DNA from: Campylobacter blaseri
GTDB taxonomy: Bacteria > Campylobacterota > Campylobacteria > Campylobacterales > Campylobacteraceae
NCBI RefSeq assembly: GCF_013201895.1
Contig: NZ_CP053841.1
Span: 620,001 to 684,000 of the forward strand
Length of the DNA: 64,000 nucleotides
Direction of reading: 5' to 3'
The translations under genes and the position numbers were made by a program. Under the pieces are notes generated by a model. It searched no databases. It saw nothing but the letters and a program-made list of their open reading frames with translations, and was not told the origin of the DNA. Below are positions 19,731 to 31,229 of the stretch, one piece after another; the first letter of the stretch is position 1, and each line of letters starts with the position of its first letter.

Positions 19731-20204
19731 ATGGAAAATAAAAAGATGAACTATAGACCAAATGTAGCTGCTATTGTTTTATCTCCATTGTATCCATTTG
19801 ATTGCAAGATTCTTTTAGCACAAAGATCTGATATCAAAGATGCGTGGCAGTTTCCACAAGGTGGGATAGATAAAGGCGAAACACCAAAAGCAGCACTTTA
19901 TAGAGAGCTAAAAGAGGAGATAGGAACTAATGATATTGAAATAATAGCAGAATATCCAAAGTGGTTAAGTTATGATTTTCCACAAAAGGTTGCTAAGAAG
20001 ATGAAGCCCTATGATGGGCAAATTCAAAAATATTTTTTAGTTCGTTTAAAAAGCAATGCTCGTATAAATGTATTTACAGATGATCAGGAATTTGATATGT
20101 ATAAATTTGTTTCTATAAATGATATAGTAAAAGAGGCGAACCATTTTAAAAAAAAGGTTTATGATATGGTTTTAAAATACTTTAAAAAAGAGGGTTATTT
20201 ATAA
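19731..20204 (+). CDS. rppH: RNA pyrophosphohydrolase (Nudix)
   Basis: The 157-residue protein carries a complete Nudix box, GGIDKGETPKAALYRELKEE followed by IG, from about residue 43. The RPNVAAIVLSPLYP start and the Trp/Phe-rich LAQRSDIKDAWQFPQGG are typical of RppH/NudH. It removes pyrophosphate from 5' triphosphate RNA ends to begin decay, or hydrolyses dinucleoside polyphosphates. The stop overlaps the lysC ATG (TAATG). It is the first gene of a long plus-strand run. Confidence 0.94.
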   Translation: MENKKMNYRPNVAAIVLSPLYPFDCKILLAQRSDIKDAWQFPQGGIDKGETPKAALYRELKEEIGTNDIEIIAEYPKWLSYDFPQKVAKKMKPYDGQIQKYFLVRLKSNARINVFTDDQEFDMYKFVSINDIVKEANHFKKKVYDMVLKYFKKEGYL

Positions 20205-21403
20205 TGTTATTAGTTCAAAAATATGGTGGAACAAGTGTGGGGACATTGGAGAGAATAGAAGTTGTTGCACAAAGAGTTAAAAAAACAAAAGATGAGGGAA
20301 ATGATGTTGTTGTTGTGGTTTCTGCTATGAGTGGAGAGACAAACAAATTAATTGATTACGCTCATCATTTTAGCAAAAATCCTCGCAAAAGAGAGTTAGA
20401 TATGCTTTTAAGTGCTGGCGAGAGAGTAACGAGTTCTTTGTTATCAATTGCTTTAAATGAGTTAGGATGTGAGGCTATAGCATTTAGTGGAAGACAAGCT
20501 GGAATGCATACAGACAGTTTTCATACTAAGGCAAAAATAGAGTCAATAAATCCAAAATTAATAAAAGAGGCAATTTCACAAGGTAAAGTTGTTGTTGTTG
20601 CTGGTTTTCAAGGTATTAATGAAAAAGACGAGGTTACAACTTTAGGGCGTGGTGGAAGTGATCTTAGTGCCGTTGCTTTAGCAGGAGCTTTAAAGGCTGA
20701 TTTATGTGAAATTTTTACAGATGTAGACGGTGTTTATACAACAGATCCAAGAATTGAACCAAAAGCTAGAAAACTTGATAAAGTTACTTATGATGAGATG
20801 TTAGAACTTGCAAGTTTAGGAGCTAAGGTTTTACAAAATCGCTCAGTAGAACTTGCAAAAAAACTTAATATTAATTTAGTTACAAGAAGTAGTTTTAATA
20901 ACCATGAAGGAACACTTATTACAGGAGAGAAAAAAATGGAAAGTGCAATTATAAGCGGAATAGCACTAGATAGAAATCAAGCAATAGTATCAGTTAGAAA
21001 TGTAGATGACAAACCAGGAGTTGCTGCTAAAATTTTTGAAGTATTGTCTAAAGAAGAGATAAATGTTGATATGATTATCCAAAATATAGGTAGTGATGGT
21101 GTAGCGAATATAGGTTTTACAGTGCCTGAAAATGAACTTGATAGGGCATTGGAGGCTTTAAAGGAGCTTGATAGCAGTTTTGTGATAGATAGTAATAAAG
21201 AAGTTGTTAAGGTTTCAATTGTTGGAATAGGCATGAAATCAAATAGTGGAATTGCAAGTAAGGCATTTAGTGTTATGTCTGAAAATGGGATTAATATACA
21301 GATGATATCAACTAGCGAGATAAGAATTTCAGTGATAGTAAATGAAAAATATGGTGAATTAGCTGTAAGAGCCCTACATGAAGCATACGAGCTTGATAAA
21401 TAA
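20204..21403 (+). CDS. lysC: Aspartate kinase
   Basis: The 399-residue enzyme has the kinase signature LVQKYGGTSVGTLERI, the SAGERVTSSL and FTDVDGVYTTDPRI segments, and two C-terminal ACT domains from about residue 262 (VRNVDDKPGVAAKIF, VSIVGIGMKSNSGIASKAF). It phosphorylates aspartate at the head of lysine, methionine and threonine synthesis, and thrC lies elsewhere in this window. The ACT pair implies feedback control by lysine and/or threonine. The hobA ATG overlaps its stop. Confidence 0.98.
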   Translation: MLLVQKYGGTSVGTLERIEVVAQRVKKTKDEGNDVVVVVSAMSGETNKLIDYAHHFSKNPRKRELDMLLSAGERVTSSLLSIALNELGCEAIAFSGRQAGMHTDSFHTKAKIESINPKLIKEAISQGKVVVVAGFQGINEKDEVTTLGRGGSDLSAVALAGALKADLCEIFTDVDGVYTTDPRIEPKARKLDKVTYDEMLELASLGAKVLQNRSVELAKKLNINLVTRSSFNNHEGTLITGEKKMESAIISGIALDRNQAIVSVRNVDDKPGVAAKIFEVLSKEEINVDMIIQNIGSDGVANIGFTVPENELDRALEALKELDSSFVIDSNKEVVKVSIVGIGMKSNSGIASKAFSVMSENGINIQMISTSEIRISVIVNEKYGELAVRALHEAYELDK

Positions 21404-21945
21404 TGATAGATCTATATAGGTGGAGTTTAGAAAAAATAAGAAAAGACCCAATTATGTCCACATGGATGGAGGATAGAAGAGAGGAGTGGACTCCTCTTAT
21501 AGCTTCTAGAATTAAGCTTATGCTAGAGGGGGCTTGTTTTATATTTTTTTGTGATAATGAAAGAAGATGGTTTGAGGAGTATTTTTTACTAAATATAAAT
21601 AAAAAAAATAATGAAAGACCAATACTTCCTTTTTTTTCTCTAAGAGCTTTGTATCCTAATATATCAAATGTAAGTACAAAAGAGTCAATTGAGCTTTTGG
21701 AGGATATGTTAAGTTTATCTTTTTCTAATGGTTATATGTTTTTTTATATCGGGAAAGGTAATTCTATTTTTTCTCAAATAGCTAAAAATAGTGATAATAG
21801 TTATATGTGGCTTATAGATGAGCATGCTGAAAATAGCTTTTATTTAGATGGTGCGGATGAGAATTTAGATATTAAACTAATTCAACTTTTTAGGCTATTT
21901 GATAGCAGTATAAGTGCTGCTTTGTTTGATGAGGTTATTCTTTGA
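21403..21945 (+). CDS. hobA: DnaA-binding replication regulator HobA
   Basis: The 180-residue protein begins MIDLYRWSLEKIRKD and has WMEDRREEWTPLIASRI, a segment I recognise from HobA of Helicobacter and Campylobacter. HobA is a functional analogue of DiaA that tetramerises and promotes DnaA assembly at oriC. Its place between lysC and holB matches the order known in C. jejuni. The next gene's TTG start overlaps its stop. Confidence 0.87.
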   Translation: MIDLYRWSLEKIRKDPIMSTWMEDRREEWTPLIASRIKLMLEGACFIFFCDNERRWFEEYFLLNINKKNNERPILPFFSLRALYPNISNVSTKESIELLEDMLSLSFSNGYMFFYIGKGNSIFSQIAKNSDNSYMWLIDEHAENSFYLDGADENLDIKLIQLFRLFDSSISAALFDEVIL

Positions 21946-22552
21946 ATAGCAAAATAATTCTTACAGATAATTTTGATGAAATTCAAAATGAGTTAATAGC
22001 TGAGTGTGGTATAAACCAAATTCGGATATTTAAAGAGGAAAATTTTTTACTTCAAAATGCAAAAAATGCAGTAGATGAGGCATATATAGCTGAAAAAGAG
22101 TTAAAAACTATAGTTTTAATAGGTGAAAAATTTGGCATAGAGGCTCAAAATGCACTTTTATTAATATTAGAAGAGCCGCCTAAAAATATAAGGTTTATTT
22201 TAGTAAGTAGTTCTAAAAACATATTTTTGCCAACTATTAGATCAAGATTAATTATAGAAAATAGACTTCAAAAAAAACAAAGAGTTTTAAGTGGCTTAAA
22301 CTTAAAAAAACTAAGCTTAAGAGATATTAATGAGTTTGTAGAAGAGAAAATAGCTTTAGAGAGAAAAAGAGAATTTAGTAAAAATGATTTGTTAAATTTG
22401 GTAAGTGGTATAGTAATGCAAGCGTTTGAAGAGGGTATTAAATTTAATGAAAAAGAGTTAGAATATATAAATAAATTAACATATTTAATAAATTTAAATA
22501 CAAAATCACATGCTATACTCACTCCACTTTTGCTAATGATAGGAGAAAAACA

Positions 22553-22556
<4 letters not shown>
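21942..22556 (+). CDS. holB: DNA polymerase III subunit delta', short form
   Basis: The 204-residue protein has the clamp-loader core GIEAQNALLLILEEPPKNIRFILV and PTIRSR, but no Walker A motif and no zinc-binding module. It is much shorter than the 334-residue E. coli protein. This short form is the one I recall from C. jejuni and Helicobacter. The start TTG overlaps the hobA stop, and its stop overlaps the folP start, so translation is probably coupled across all three. Confidence 0.85.
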
Positions 22557-26325
<3,769 letters not shown>

Positions 26326-26819
26326 TTTTTTATTTGGAACACTTTTAGTTATCCTAGGTGGATGTGCTATAAATAGCGATTTTGAGCCTAAAAAAAGTGT
26401 TAAAAACTTTAATATCTATGAATTTAGTGGAAGTTGGTATGAGATTGCAAATTTAGATGAGAATTTAGATGAAAAAAATATTAAAATAAACTTTTCAATA
26501 GATAAAAAAGATAATATTAAAATAGTTAAAAATTATATGGATTCAAAAAATAGCATTGCAAAAAGAGAATATAGCGCAAAAATAGTTAATGAAAATAATA
26601 ATACTATTTTAGAAGTTTTTAGATTTTTAGGAGTTAAAGAGAGATTTAGTATAGCAAAGATAGACGGATACAAATATGCTATGCTTTATGGGGGTGATAA
26701 AATTCATATATTATCAAGAACAAAAACTTTGCCAGAGCTTATGAAAGTTGTGTATTTAAATCATGCTAAAAAAGATGGCTATGATGTAAGTAAAATTCAA
26801 ATGGTTATACAAGAGTAAA

Positions 26820-27635
26820 ATGAAAAAAAAAGATATAACTTCAATAGCCATAGGTCGTTTTGATGGACTTCATTTGGGTCATTTTAAGATATTTAATAAT
26901 CTTGATAAAAATGGAGGTGTAGTTGTTATAGAAGATAGTAGAGATAAACTTACTCCTATTAGAGAGGAGCACCTACCTTTACCATTTTTTTATTACCATC
27001 TTAAAGATATAAAAAATTTAAGTGGCAGGGATTTTATAGAGCTAATTAAAAAAGATTTTCCAAATCTAAAAAAAATTGTAATAGGATATGACTTTAAATT
27101 CGGAAAAGATAGAGCCTATAGTGCTAGCGATTTAAAAACTATGTTTAGTGGTGAAATTTGCATAGTTGATGAGTTTAAACTTAAAGATGCTGGAGTTCAT
27201 AGCAGAAACATAAGGGAGTTTTTAAAAATTGGCGATATAAAAATGGCAAATAATTTTCTAGGACGACAATATAAAATTTCAGGAAGAAATATTAAAGGGC
27301 AAGGCATTGGTAAAAAAGAGCTTTTTGCTACTTTAAACATTGAGATTAATGGATATATTTTACCTAGAAATGGAGTTTGGGCAAGCTATACTAGGGTTAA
27401 TAAGCAACAATTTAAAAGTGTTACCTTTATAGGAAATAGGGTTAGTACTGATGGCAAATTTAGTGTAGAAACACATATTTTAGATGAAAATTTAGATGTT
27501 AGAGAGCTTAGCAAAGTTGATATATTTTTTGTAAAATATATAAGAGAAAATCTTAAATTTAATAGCCTATTAGATTTAAAAACCCAGATTCAAAAAGATA
27601 TAAACATAGCTAGAGAGATTTTAAATGAAAGATGA
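26820..27635 (+). CDS. ribF: Bifunctional riboflavin kinase / FAD synthetase
   Basis: The 271-residue protein has an N-terminal nucleotidyltransferase domain (AIGRFDGLHLGHFKIF, the GYDFKFGKDR motif, HSRNIREFL). A compact C-terminal riboflavin kinase domain follows (GQGIGKKELFATLNIEING, GVWASYT). It makes FMN and FAD. It is somewhat shorter than the 300-odd residues common elsewhere. It starts 1 base after the lipocalin stop and overlaps cmoA by 11 bases. Confidence 0.93.
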   Translation: MKKKDITSIAIGRFDGLHLGHFKIFNNLDKNGGVVVIEDSRDKLTPIREEHLPLPFFYYHLKDIKNLSGRDFIELIKKDFPNLKKIVIGYDFKFGKDRAYSASDLKTMFSGEICIVDEFKLKDAGVHSRNIREFLKIGDIKMANNFLGRQYKISGRNIKGQGIGKKELFATLNIEINGYILPRNGVWASYTRVNKQQFKSVTFIGNRVSTDGKFSVETHILDENLDVRELSKVDIFFVKYIRENLKFNSLLDLKTQIQKDINIAREILNER

Positions 27636-28329
27636 AATTTTTAAAAAACCATTAGAAAAACAATTTGAATTTGATGAAAATGTTGCAAGTGTTTTTGATG
27701 ATATGATTAGTAGATCAGTTCCGTTTTATGATGTTTCAACGAAGCTAGTTTGTGAAATTTTATATAAACATCTTTTAGAAAATGCAAAAATTGTAGATCT
27801 TGGTTGCTCAACTGGAAATACATTATTTAAACTTTTTGAAATAAATAGTAAATTTGAACTTACCGGCGTGGATGAGTCTAAACCTATGCTTGATATTGCA
27901 AATAGTAAAGCTAGAGCTTTTGGAGCAAGTATTGATTTTATTCAAGATGATATATTGAAATTTAATCTAGAAAGAGTTGATGCAGTAATTTTAAACTACA
28001 CTTTGCAATTTATAAGACCACTTAAAAGAAGTGATTTTGTTAAAAGAATTTATAGTGGTTTAAAAGATGGTGGAGTGTTTGTGTTTAGTGAAAAGATAAT
28101 CTATGAAGACAAAAAACTTGGCAAGGATATTATAGAAATTTATGAAAACTATAAGATAGAAAAAGGGTATTCAAGATATGAGGTTTCGCAAAAAAGACAG
28201 GCATTAGAAAATATCTTGATTCCATTTAGTGAAGATGAAAATAAAACTATGATTTTAGAAGCTGGGTTTAAATTTGTTGAAACAGTATTTAAATGGGGAA
28301 ATTTTGCTACCTTTATAGCTATTAAGTAG
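27625..28329 (+). CDS. cmoA: Carboxy-S-adenosyl-L-methionine synthase CmoA
   Basis: The 234-residue SAM-dependent protein matches CmoA: FDENVASVFDDMISRSVPFYD, the VDLGCSTGNTLFKL motif I, LNYTLQFI, and the YSRYEVSQKRQALENIL helix. It converts SAM and prephenate to carboxy-SAM, which CmoB (at 50714-51607) uses to make 5-carboxymethoxyuridine at tRNA position 34. It ends the plus-strand run at a bidirectional hairpin shared with rpsO. Confidence 0.94.
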   Translation: MKDEIFKKPLEKQFEFDENVASVFDDMISRSVPFYDVSTKLVCEILYKHLLENAKIVDLGCSTGNTLFKLFEINSKFELTGVDESKPMLDIANSKARAFGASIDFIQDDILKFNLERVDAVILNYTLQFIRPLKRSDFVKRIYSGLKDGGVFVFSEKIIYEDKKLGKDIIEIYENYKIEKGYSRYEVSQKRQALENILIPFSEDENKTMILEAGFKFVETVFKWGNFATFIAIK

Positions 28330-28347
28330 TCTTAGAAGACTACTTAA
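28322..28347. terminator. Bidirectional terminator between cmoA and rpsO
   Basis: TTAAGTAGTCTT and AAGACTACTTAA form a perfect 12-base inverted repeat around a 2-base centre. It begins inside the cmoA stop region, and T-rich DNA follows on both strands. Confidence 0.7.
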
Positions 28348-28351
28348 TTTA

Positions 28352-28624
28352 TTATCTATCTTTTAAATTTAATTGACTAATAATTTCTGTATAGCTGTTA
28401 TAGTCTTTGTTTTTAAGATATTTCATCAGTTTTTTTCTTCTACTAACTAATTTAAGTAGACCTAAACGAGATGAGAAATCTTTAGGGTTTTTCTTTAAGT
28501 GTTCAGTAAGTTCTATAACTCTTGTTGTAAGTAATGCTATTTGAACTTCGGTTGAACCTGTATCATTTTCTTTTTTAGCGAATTTTGCAACTATTTCTGC
28601 TTTTTGAGCCGAATCTAAAGCCAT
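28352..28624 (-). CDS. rpsO: 30S ribosomal protein S15
   Basis: The 90-residue protein contains the S15 signatures NDTGSTEVQIALLTTRVIELTEHLK (in two halves), FSSRLGLLKLVSRRKKLMKYL and the final YTEIISQLNLKDR. It binds 16S rRNA early in assembly. It stands alone on the minus strand. A GAGG-type ribosome binding site lies before the ATG, and its upstream region is shared with the divergent Rrf2 gene. Confidence 0.98.
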   Translation of the reverse strand: MALDSAQKAEIVAKFAKKENDTGSTEVQIALLTTRVIELTEHLKKNPKDFSSRLGLLKLVSRRKKLMKYLKNKDYNSYTEIISQLNLKDR

Positions 28625-28755
28625 CTTAGCCTCCTGATTGGTAAATTTTTGTTTAAGGAAATATTATATCTTAAATAAAATAAAAGATAGATAAAACACA
28701 AAATGATTTAATATAATTATTAATTTCATACCTTTAAACTCTTTAATAGCAAAAA

Positions 28756-28771
28756 CCTATTAAAATATAGG
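28756..28771 (+). promoter_or_regulatory. Inverted repeat upstream of the Rrf2 gene, possible operator
   Basis: CCTAT-N6-ATAGG lies 24 bases before the Rrf2 ATG, next to an AT-rich GATAATAAAT stretch that could be the -10. Rrf2 regulators often bind such half-sites and repress themselves, so autoregulation is inferred. A ribosome binding site AAAAGGGG follows. Confidence 0.35.
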
Positions 28772-28794
28772 ATAATAAATTAAAAGGGGAAAAT

Positions 28795-29208
28795 ATGCTT
28801 TTTACTAAAGCCAGTGAATATGCTTTGTTGTCACTTATTTACTTAGCCCAAAAAGATAGTGCCCAAGGTGTAGAGGTGATAGCAAATGAGCTAAATATCT
28901 CAAAAAGTTTTTTGGCTAAAATATTACAAAATATGGCTAAAGAGGGAATTTTAAAATCTACAAGAGGTGTAAATGGCGGATTTGAGCTTGCGCATAAACC
29001 AAAAGATATAAATTTAAAAGATATAGTTTTACATGCAGAAAAACATCCTACTTCGGTTTTTGAATGTTCAAGTTCAAGAGGGGATTGTCCAAGCGATCAA
29101 GGGGAGTTTTGTAAAATTTGGAAAATGTTTAATACATTGCAAATTAAAGTAGATGAGTTTTTAGAGACCATCACACTCCAAGATATAATCATAAAAAAAG
29201 AGTTTTAA
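28795..29208 (+). CDS. Rrf2 family transcriptional regulator with three cluster cysteines
   Basis: The 137-residue protein has the Rrf2 winged-helix start (FTKASEYALLSLIYLA), the recognition region NISKSFLAKILQNMAKEGIL and the TRGVNGGFELA wing. Cys91, Cys98 and Cys106 have the spacing of the Fe-S cluster ligands in IscR and NsrR. It probably senses iron-sulfur status, oxygen or nitric oxide; which one cannot be told from sequence. Its stop overlaps the ATG of the DHH gene (TAATG). Confidence 0.92.
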   Translation: MLFTKASEYALLSLIYLAQKDSAQGVEVIANELNISKSFLAKILQNMAKEGILKSTRGVNGGFELAHKPKDINLKDIVLHAEKHPTSVFECSSSRGDCPSDQGEFCKIWKMFNTLQIKVDEFLETITLQDIIIKKEF

Positions 29209-30251
29209 TGAAAATTTATCATTTATCACACACAGATTTAGATGGATATGGTGCACAATTTGTTACAAAGTTTTATTTTAGTGATATTAAATTTTATAAT
29301 TCAAACTATGGCAAAGAGATTGATGTTAAATTTGATCAAATTTTGAACGAAATGGATGATGAAAAATCTATTGTATTAATTACCGATTTAAACCTTACTT
29401 TAACTCAGTGTGCTAAATTTGAAGAGGCTTTAAAGGATAAAAATAGCAAAATAATGCTGCTTGATCATCATCAAACAGGGCTTGAGTGTGCTAAAAAATA
29501 TCCTTGGTATCTTTTAGATAATGAAAGATGTGCAACCAAGATAACATATGATTTTTTCTCTTCAATATATGGCAAAGATGAAAAGCTTGATAAATTTGTT
29601 AGAGTTGTGAACTCAGTTGATATTTGGCTTAAGGATGAGCCTGAGTTTGAACTAGGTAAAGTCTGCTTAGGTTTGGTTTCTATGGCAAAAGAGATAAATA
29701 ATATTATGTTTGGTGATACAAGTAGGGATTATATATTTTATTTGTTAGATAAAACTCAAAAGTATTTTAATGAAAAAGATGGGCATATTGCTCTAGATGA
29801 AGCCCTGCATATTTTTAAAAAGAGTTATTTTATAAAAGAAAAAAATGATACTTTAAATAATCTAATATCAACTTTTGTTGTAGATATGCTCAGCCAAAAT
29901 AAAGAAAAATTTATGATTCAATACAGAGATAAAACAGGAATATTAACCTATAATATCGGTAATACCTCAATCATAGGCAATGAGTTTTTAGTTAGAAACC
30001 CAGATATCGACTTCTTTTTAGATATGACTTCAAGAAAAACTATGAGCTTTAGAGCAAACAATAGTGCAGATGTTAGTCTTATAGCTAAGGAGCTAGTAGG
30101 TGGCGGGGGGCATGTTAATGCAAGCGGTGGATTTTATCCAGCTTTTAAAGATGGACATACTTATGAGATAATTAAAAAACAGATAGTAGATTTAATAGAG
30201 AAAAAAACAAAAGCAGAAGAGGCTTCAAAAGAACAAATGGCACAAGAATAG
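29208..30251 (+). CDS. DHH/DHHA1 family phosphoesterase
   Basis: The 347-residue protein has the DHH domain: the SHTDLDGYGAQF metal site at residues 7-18, VLITDLNLT, and the family DHH in MLLDHHQTG. It also has the C-terminal DHHA1 nucleotide-binding motif GGGGHVNASGG near residue 305. The family includes nanoRNases and cyclic-dinucleotide or pAp phosphatases; the actual substrate is unknown. The N-terminal motif is STDLDG-like rather than the NRPDGDA of NrnA, which points to a separate subfamily. It is translationally coupled to the Rrf2 regulator and followed by a terminator. Confidence 0.85.
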   Translation: MKIYHLSHTDLDGYGAQFVTKFYFSDIKFYNSNYGKEIDVKFDQILNEMDDEKSIVLITDLNLTLTQCAKFEEALKDKNSKIMLLDHHQTGLECAKKYPWYLLDNERCATKITYDFFSSIYGKDEKLDKFVRVVNSVDIWLKDEPEFELGKVCLGLVSMAKEINNIMFGDTSRDYIFYLLDKTQKYFNEKDGHIALDEALHIFKKSYFIKEKNDTLNNLISTFVVDMLSQNKEKFMIQYRDKTGILTYNIGNTSIIGNEFLVRNPDIDFFLDMTSRKTMSFRANNSADVSLIAKELVGGGGHVNASGGFYPAFKDGHTYEIIKKQIVDLIEKKTKAEEASKEQMAQE

Positions 30252-30271
30252 CATCTATAAAAGGTGCTATT
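30247..30271 (+). terminator. Terminator after the DHH phosphoesterase gene
   Basis: AATAGCATC and GGTGCTATT pair over 9 bp with one G-U, with a 7-base loop. The stem overlaps the stop codon. Confidence 0.6.
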
Positions 30272-30439
30272 TAGTTTAATAAATTATTAAAATAATATAT
30301 GTTCGTTCAGTATATTAATGTTCATAGGTAAATTTAAATGCTGAATCTAATTAAAAATCATAGATAAAATAAAGTTGTTGTGGTTTTTGTATACAAATAA
30401 GACATAGGAAGATAAATAGATCTATATTTGGCTCTTTAG

Positions 30440-30592
30440 TTATTTTTTTACACATCTGTTGTTTTGAGTATTTGTTGACTTTTTTAAAATATTTCTGATT
30501 TTTTCTTTTAGCTTAGATGTTTTTTTCTGTTTTCCAATTGATAAAAACAGCTCTTCAAGTTCTATTTTTTCTTTTTTTGTCAGCATTTGCAT
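30440..30592 (-). CDS. Small basic protein of 50 residues after the XRE regulator
   Basis: ATG at 30592 begins 2 bases after the regulator's stop. It reads MQMLTKKEKIELEELFLSIG and 30 more residues, ending CVKK. It is strongly basic and predicted helical, with no membrane segment. The close spacing and the same strand suggest one transcript with the regulator. I recognise no family. It may be a DNA- or RNA-binding companion, an antitoxin-like factor or a degenerate gene. Confidence 0.5.
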   Translation of the reverse strand: MQMLTKKEKIELEELFLSIGKQKKTSKLKEKIRNILKKSTNTQNNRCVKK

Positions 30593-30594
30593 AA

Positions 30595-30840
30595 TTATTT
30601 CTCCATTAATCTTTTTAGTTTGCCTAAAACAAAATTTACATCTTCTTCTTCAAGCTCACACAGCATTAAAAACATAGCCATAGCAGCTTGTGGCTTACTT
30701 GTTCCAAGACGCCAGTCTTGGTAAGTTCTCATAGACACTCCAAGTTTTTTAGCCATAGCAGCTTGGGATATCTTTTTACCCATGTGCTTTGATTCAACAG
30801 CATTATGCAAAATATTAAAAATATCGCTAATTTCTACCAT
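30595..30840 (-). CDS. XRE/HTH-type small transcriptional regulator
   Basis: The 81-residue form from ATG 30840 is a single helix-turn-helix domain: KKISQAAMAKKLGVSMRTYQDWRLGTSKP, read in two overlapping halves. A Leu-rich C-terminal helix follows. A longer start at 30876 exists, but a TATAAT box (30852-30847 on the minus strand) sits 6 bases before ATG 30840, so the mRNA may be leaderless. The fold is like phage or plasmid Cro-type repressors. The presumed target is its own promoter palindrome. Confidence 0.8.
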   Translation of the reverse strand: MVEISDIFNILHNAVESKHMGKKISQAAMAKKLGVSMRTYQDWRLGTSKPQAAMAMFLMLCELEEEDVNFVLGKLKRLMEK

Positions 30841-30846
30841 GTATAT

Positions 30847-30866
30847 ATTATACAAAATTTTTTGTA
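30847..30866 (-). promoter_or_regulatory. Promoter and overlapping palindrome of the XRE gene
   Basis: The TATAAT box (30847-30852, minus) abuts a perfect palindrome TACAAAA-TT-TTTTGTA (30851-30866). A repressor bound here would block the -10, so autoregulation is inferred. Confidence 0.5.
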
Positions 30867-30876
30867 AATAGCACAT

Positions 30877-31147
30877 TAAAATGTAGATTTTATGCAGATA
30901 TCTTCATAAAAAACATATATATTGCATGTTAAACCATTTTTTATGTATTAAGTATACATTATCTCTCATAAAAGTAACATTAAACTAGATAAAATTTCAT
31001 AGTATTGTGTGTAAAAGTTTACATACTCTTTTAAATATAATAATATGTATAATTTTAATTTTAAAATTTAATCAGCTATAAGATATAAAATTTATAGGTT
31101 GAGTTTAGTAGACTAAAGTTAATTGAATAAAATATTTTATAAAAGAC
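30877..31147. other. 271-base gap before the heat-shock operon
   Basis: No open frame with a ribosome binding site is visible. Two short inverted repeats occur: TGTAAA-AG-TTTACA (31010-31023) and TTTAGT-AG-ACTAAA (31104-31117). Neither matches the HspR HAIR or CIRCE consensus. They may be operators for unknown regulators. Confidence 0.4.
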
Positions 31148-31176
31148 TTGACAAGAAGACACTCATATTGTATAAT
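31148..31176 (+). promoter_or_regulatory. Sigma70 promoter of hrcA-grpE-dnaK
   Basis: TTGACA (31148-31153) and TATAAT (31171-31176) are separated by 17 bases, a consensus promoter. This is unusual here because most Campylobacter promoters lack a clear -35. Confidence 0.85.
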
Positions 31177-31180
31177 ACAC

Positions 31181-31207
31181 TTAGCAATTAAAATTAATGA
31201 GTGCTAA
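31181..31207 (+). promoter_or_regulatory. CIRCE operator (imperfect left half)
   Basis: TTAGCAATT-N9-GAGTGCTAA matches CIRCE (TTAGCACTC-N9-GAGTGCTAA) perfectly in the right half and at 7 of 9 positions in the left. It starts 5 bases after the -10, at the expected transcription start. HrcA binding there would repress its own operon. Confidence 0.85.
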
Positions 31208-31229
31208 GTTAAAAAGGATTAGGTGTAAA

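Noticed and set aside
30841-30876. Longer N-terminus of the XRE regulator
   Set aside because: The extra residues are encoded by the -10 box and palindrome, so they are more likely promoter than coding. An upstream start is not excluded.
31197-31229. hrcA start at ATG 31197
   Set aside because: This ATG lies inside the CIRCE operator. The conserved winged-helix domain begins at ATG 31230, behind an AAGGA site.
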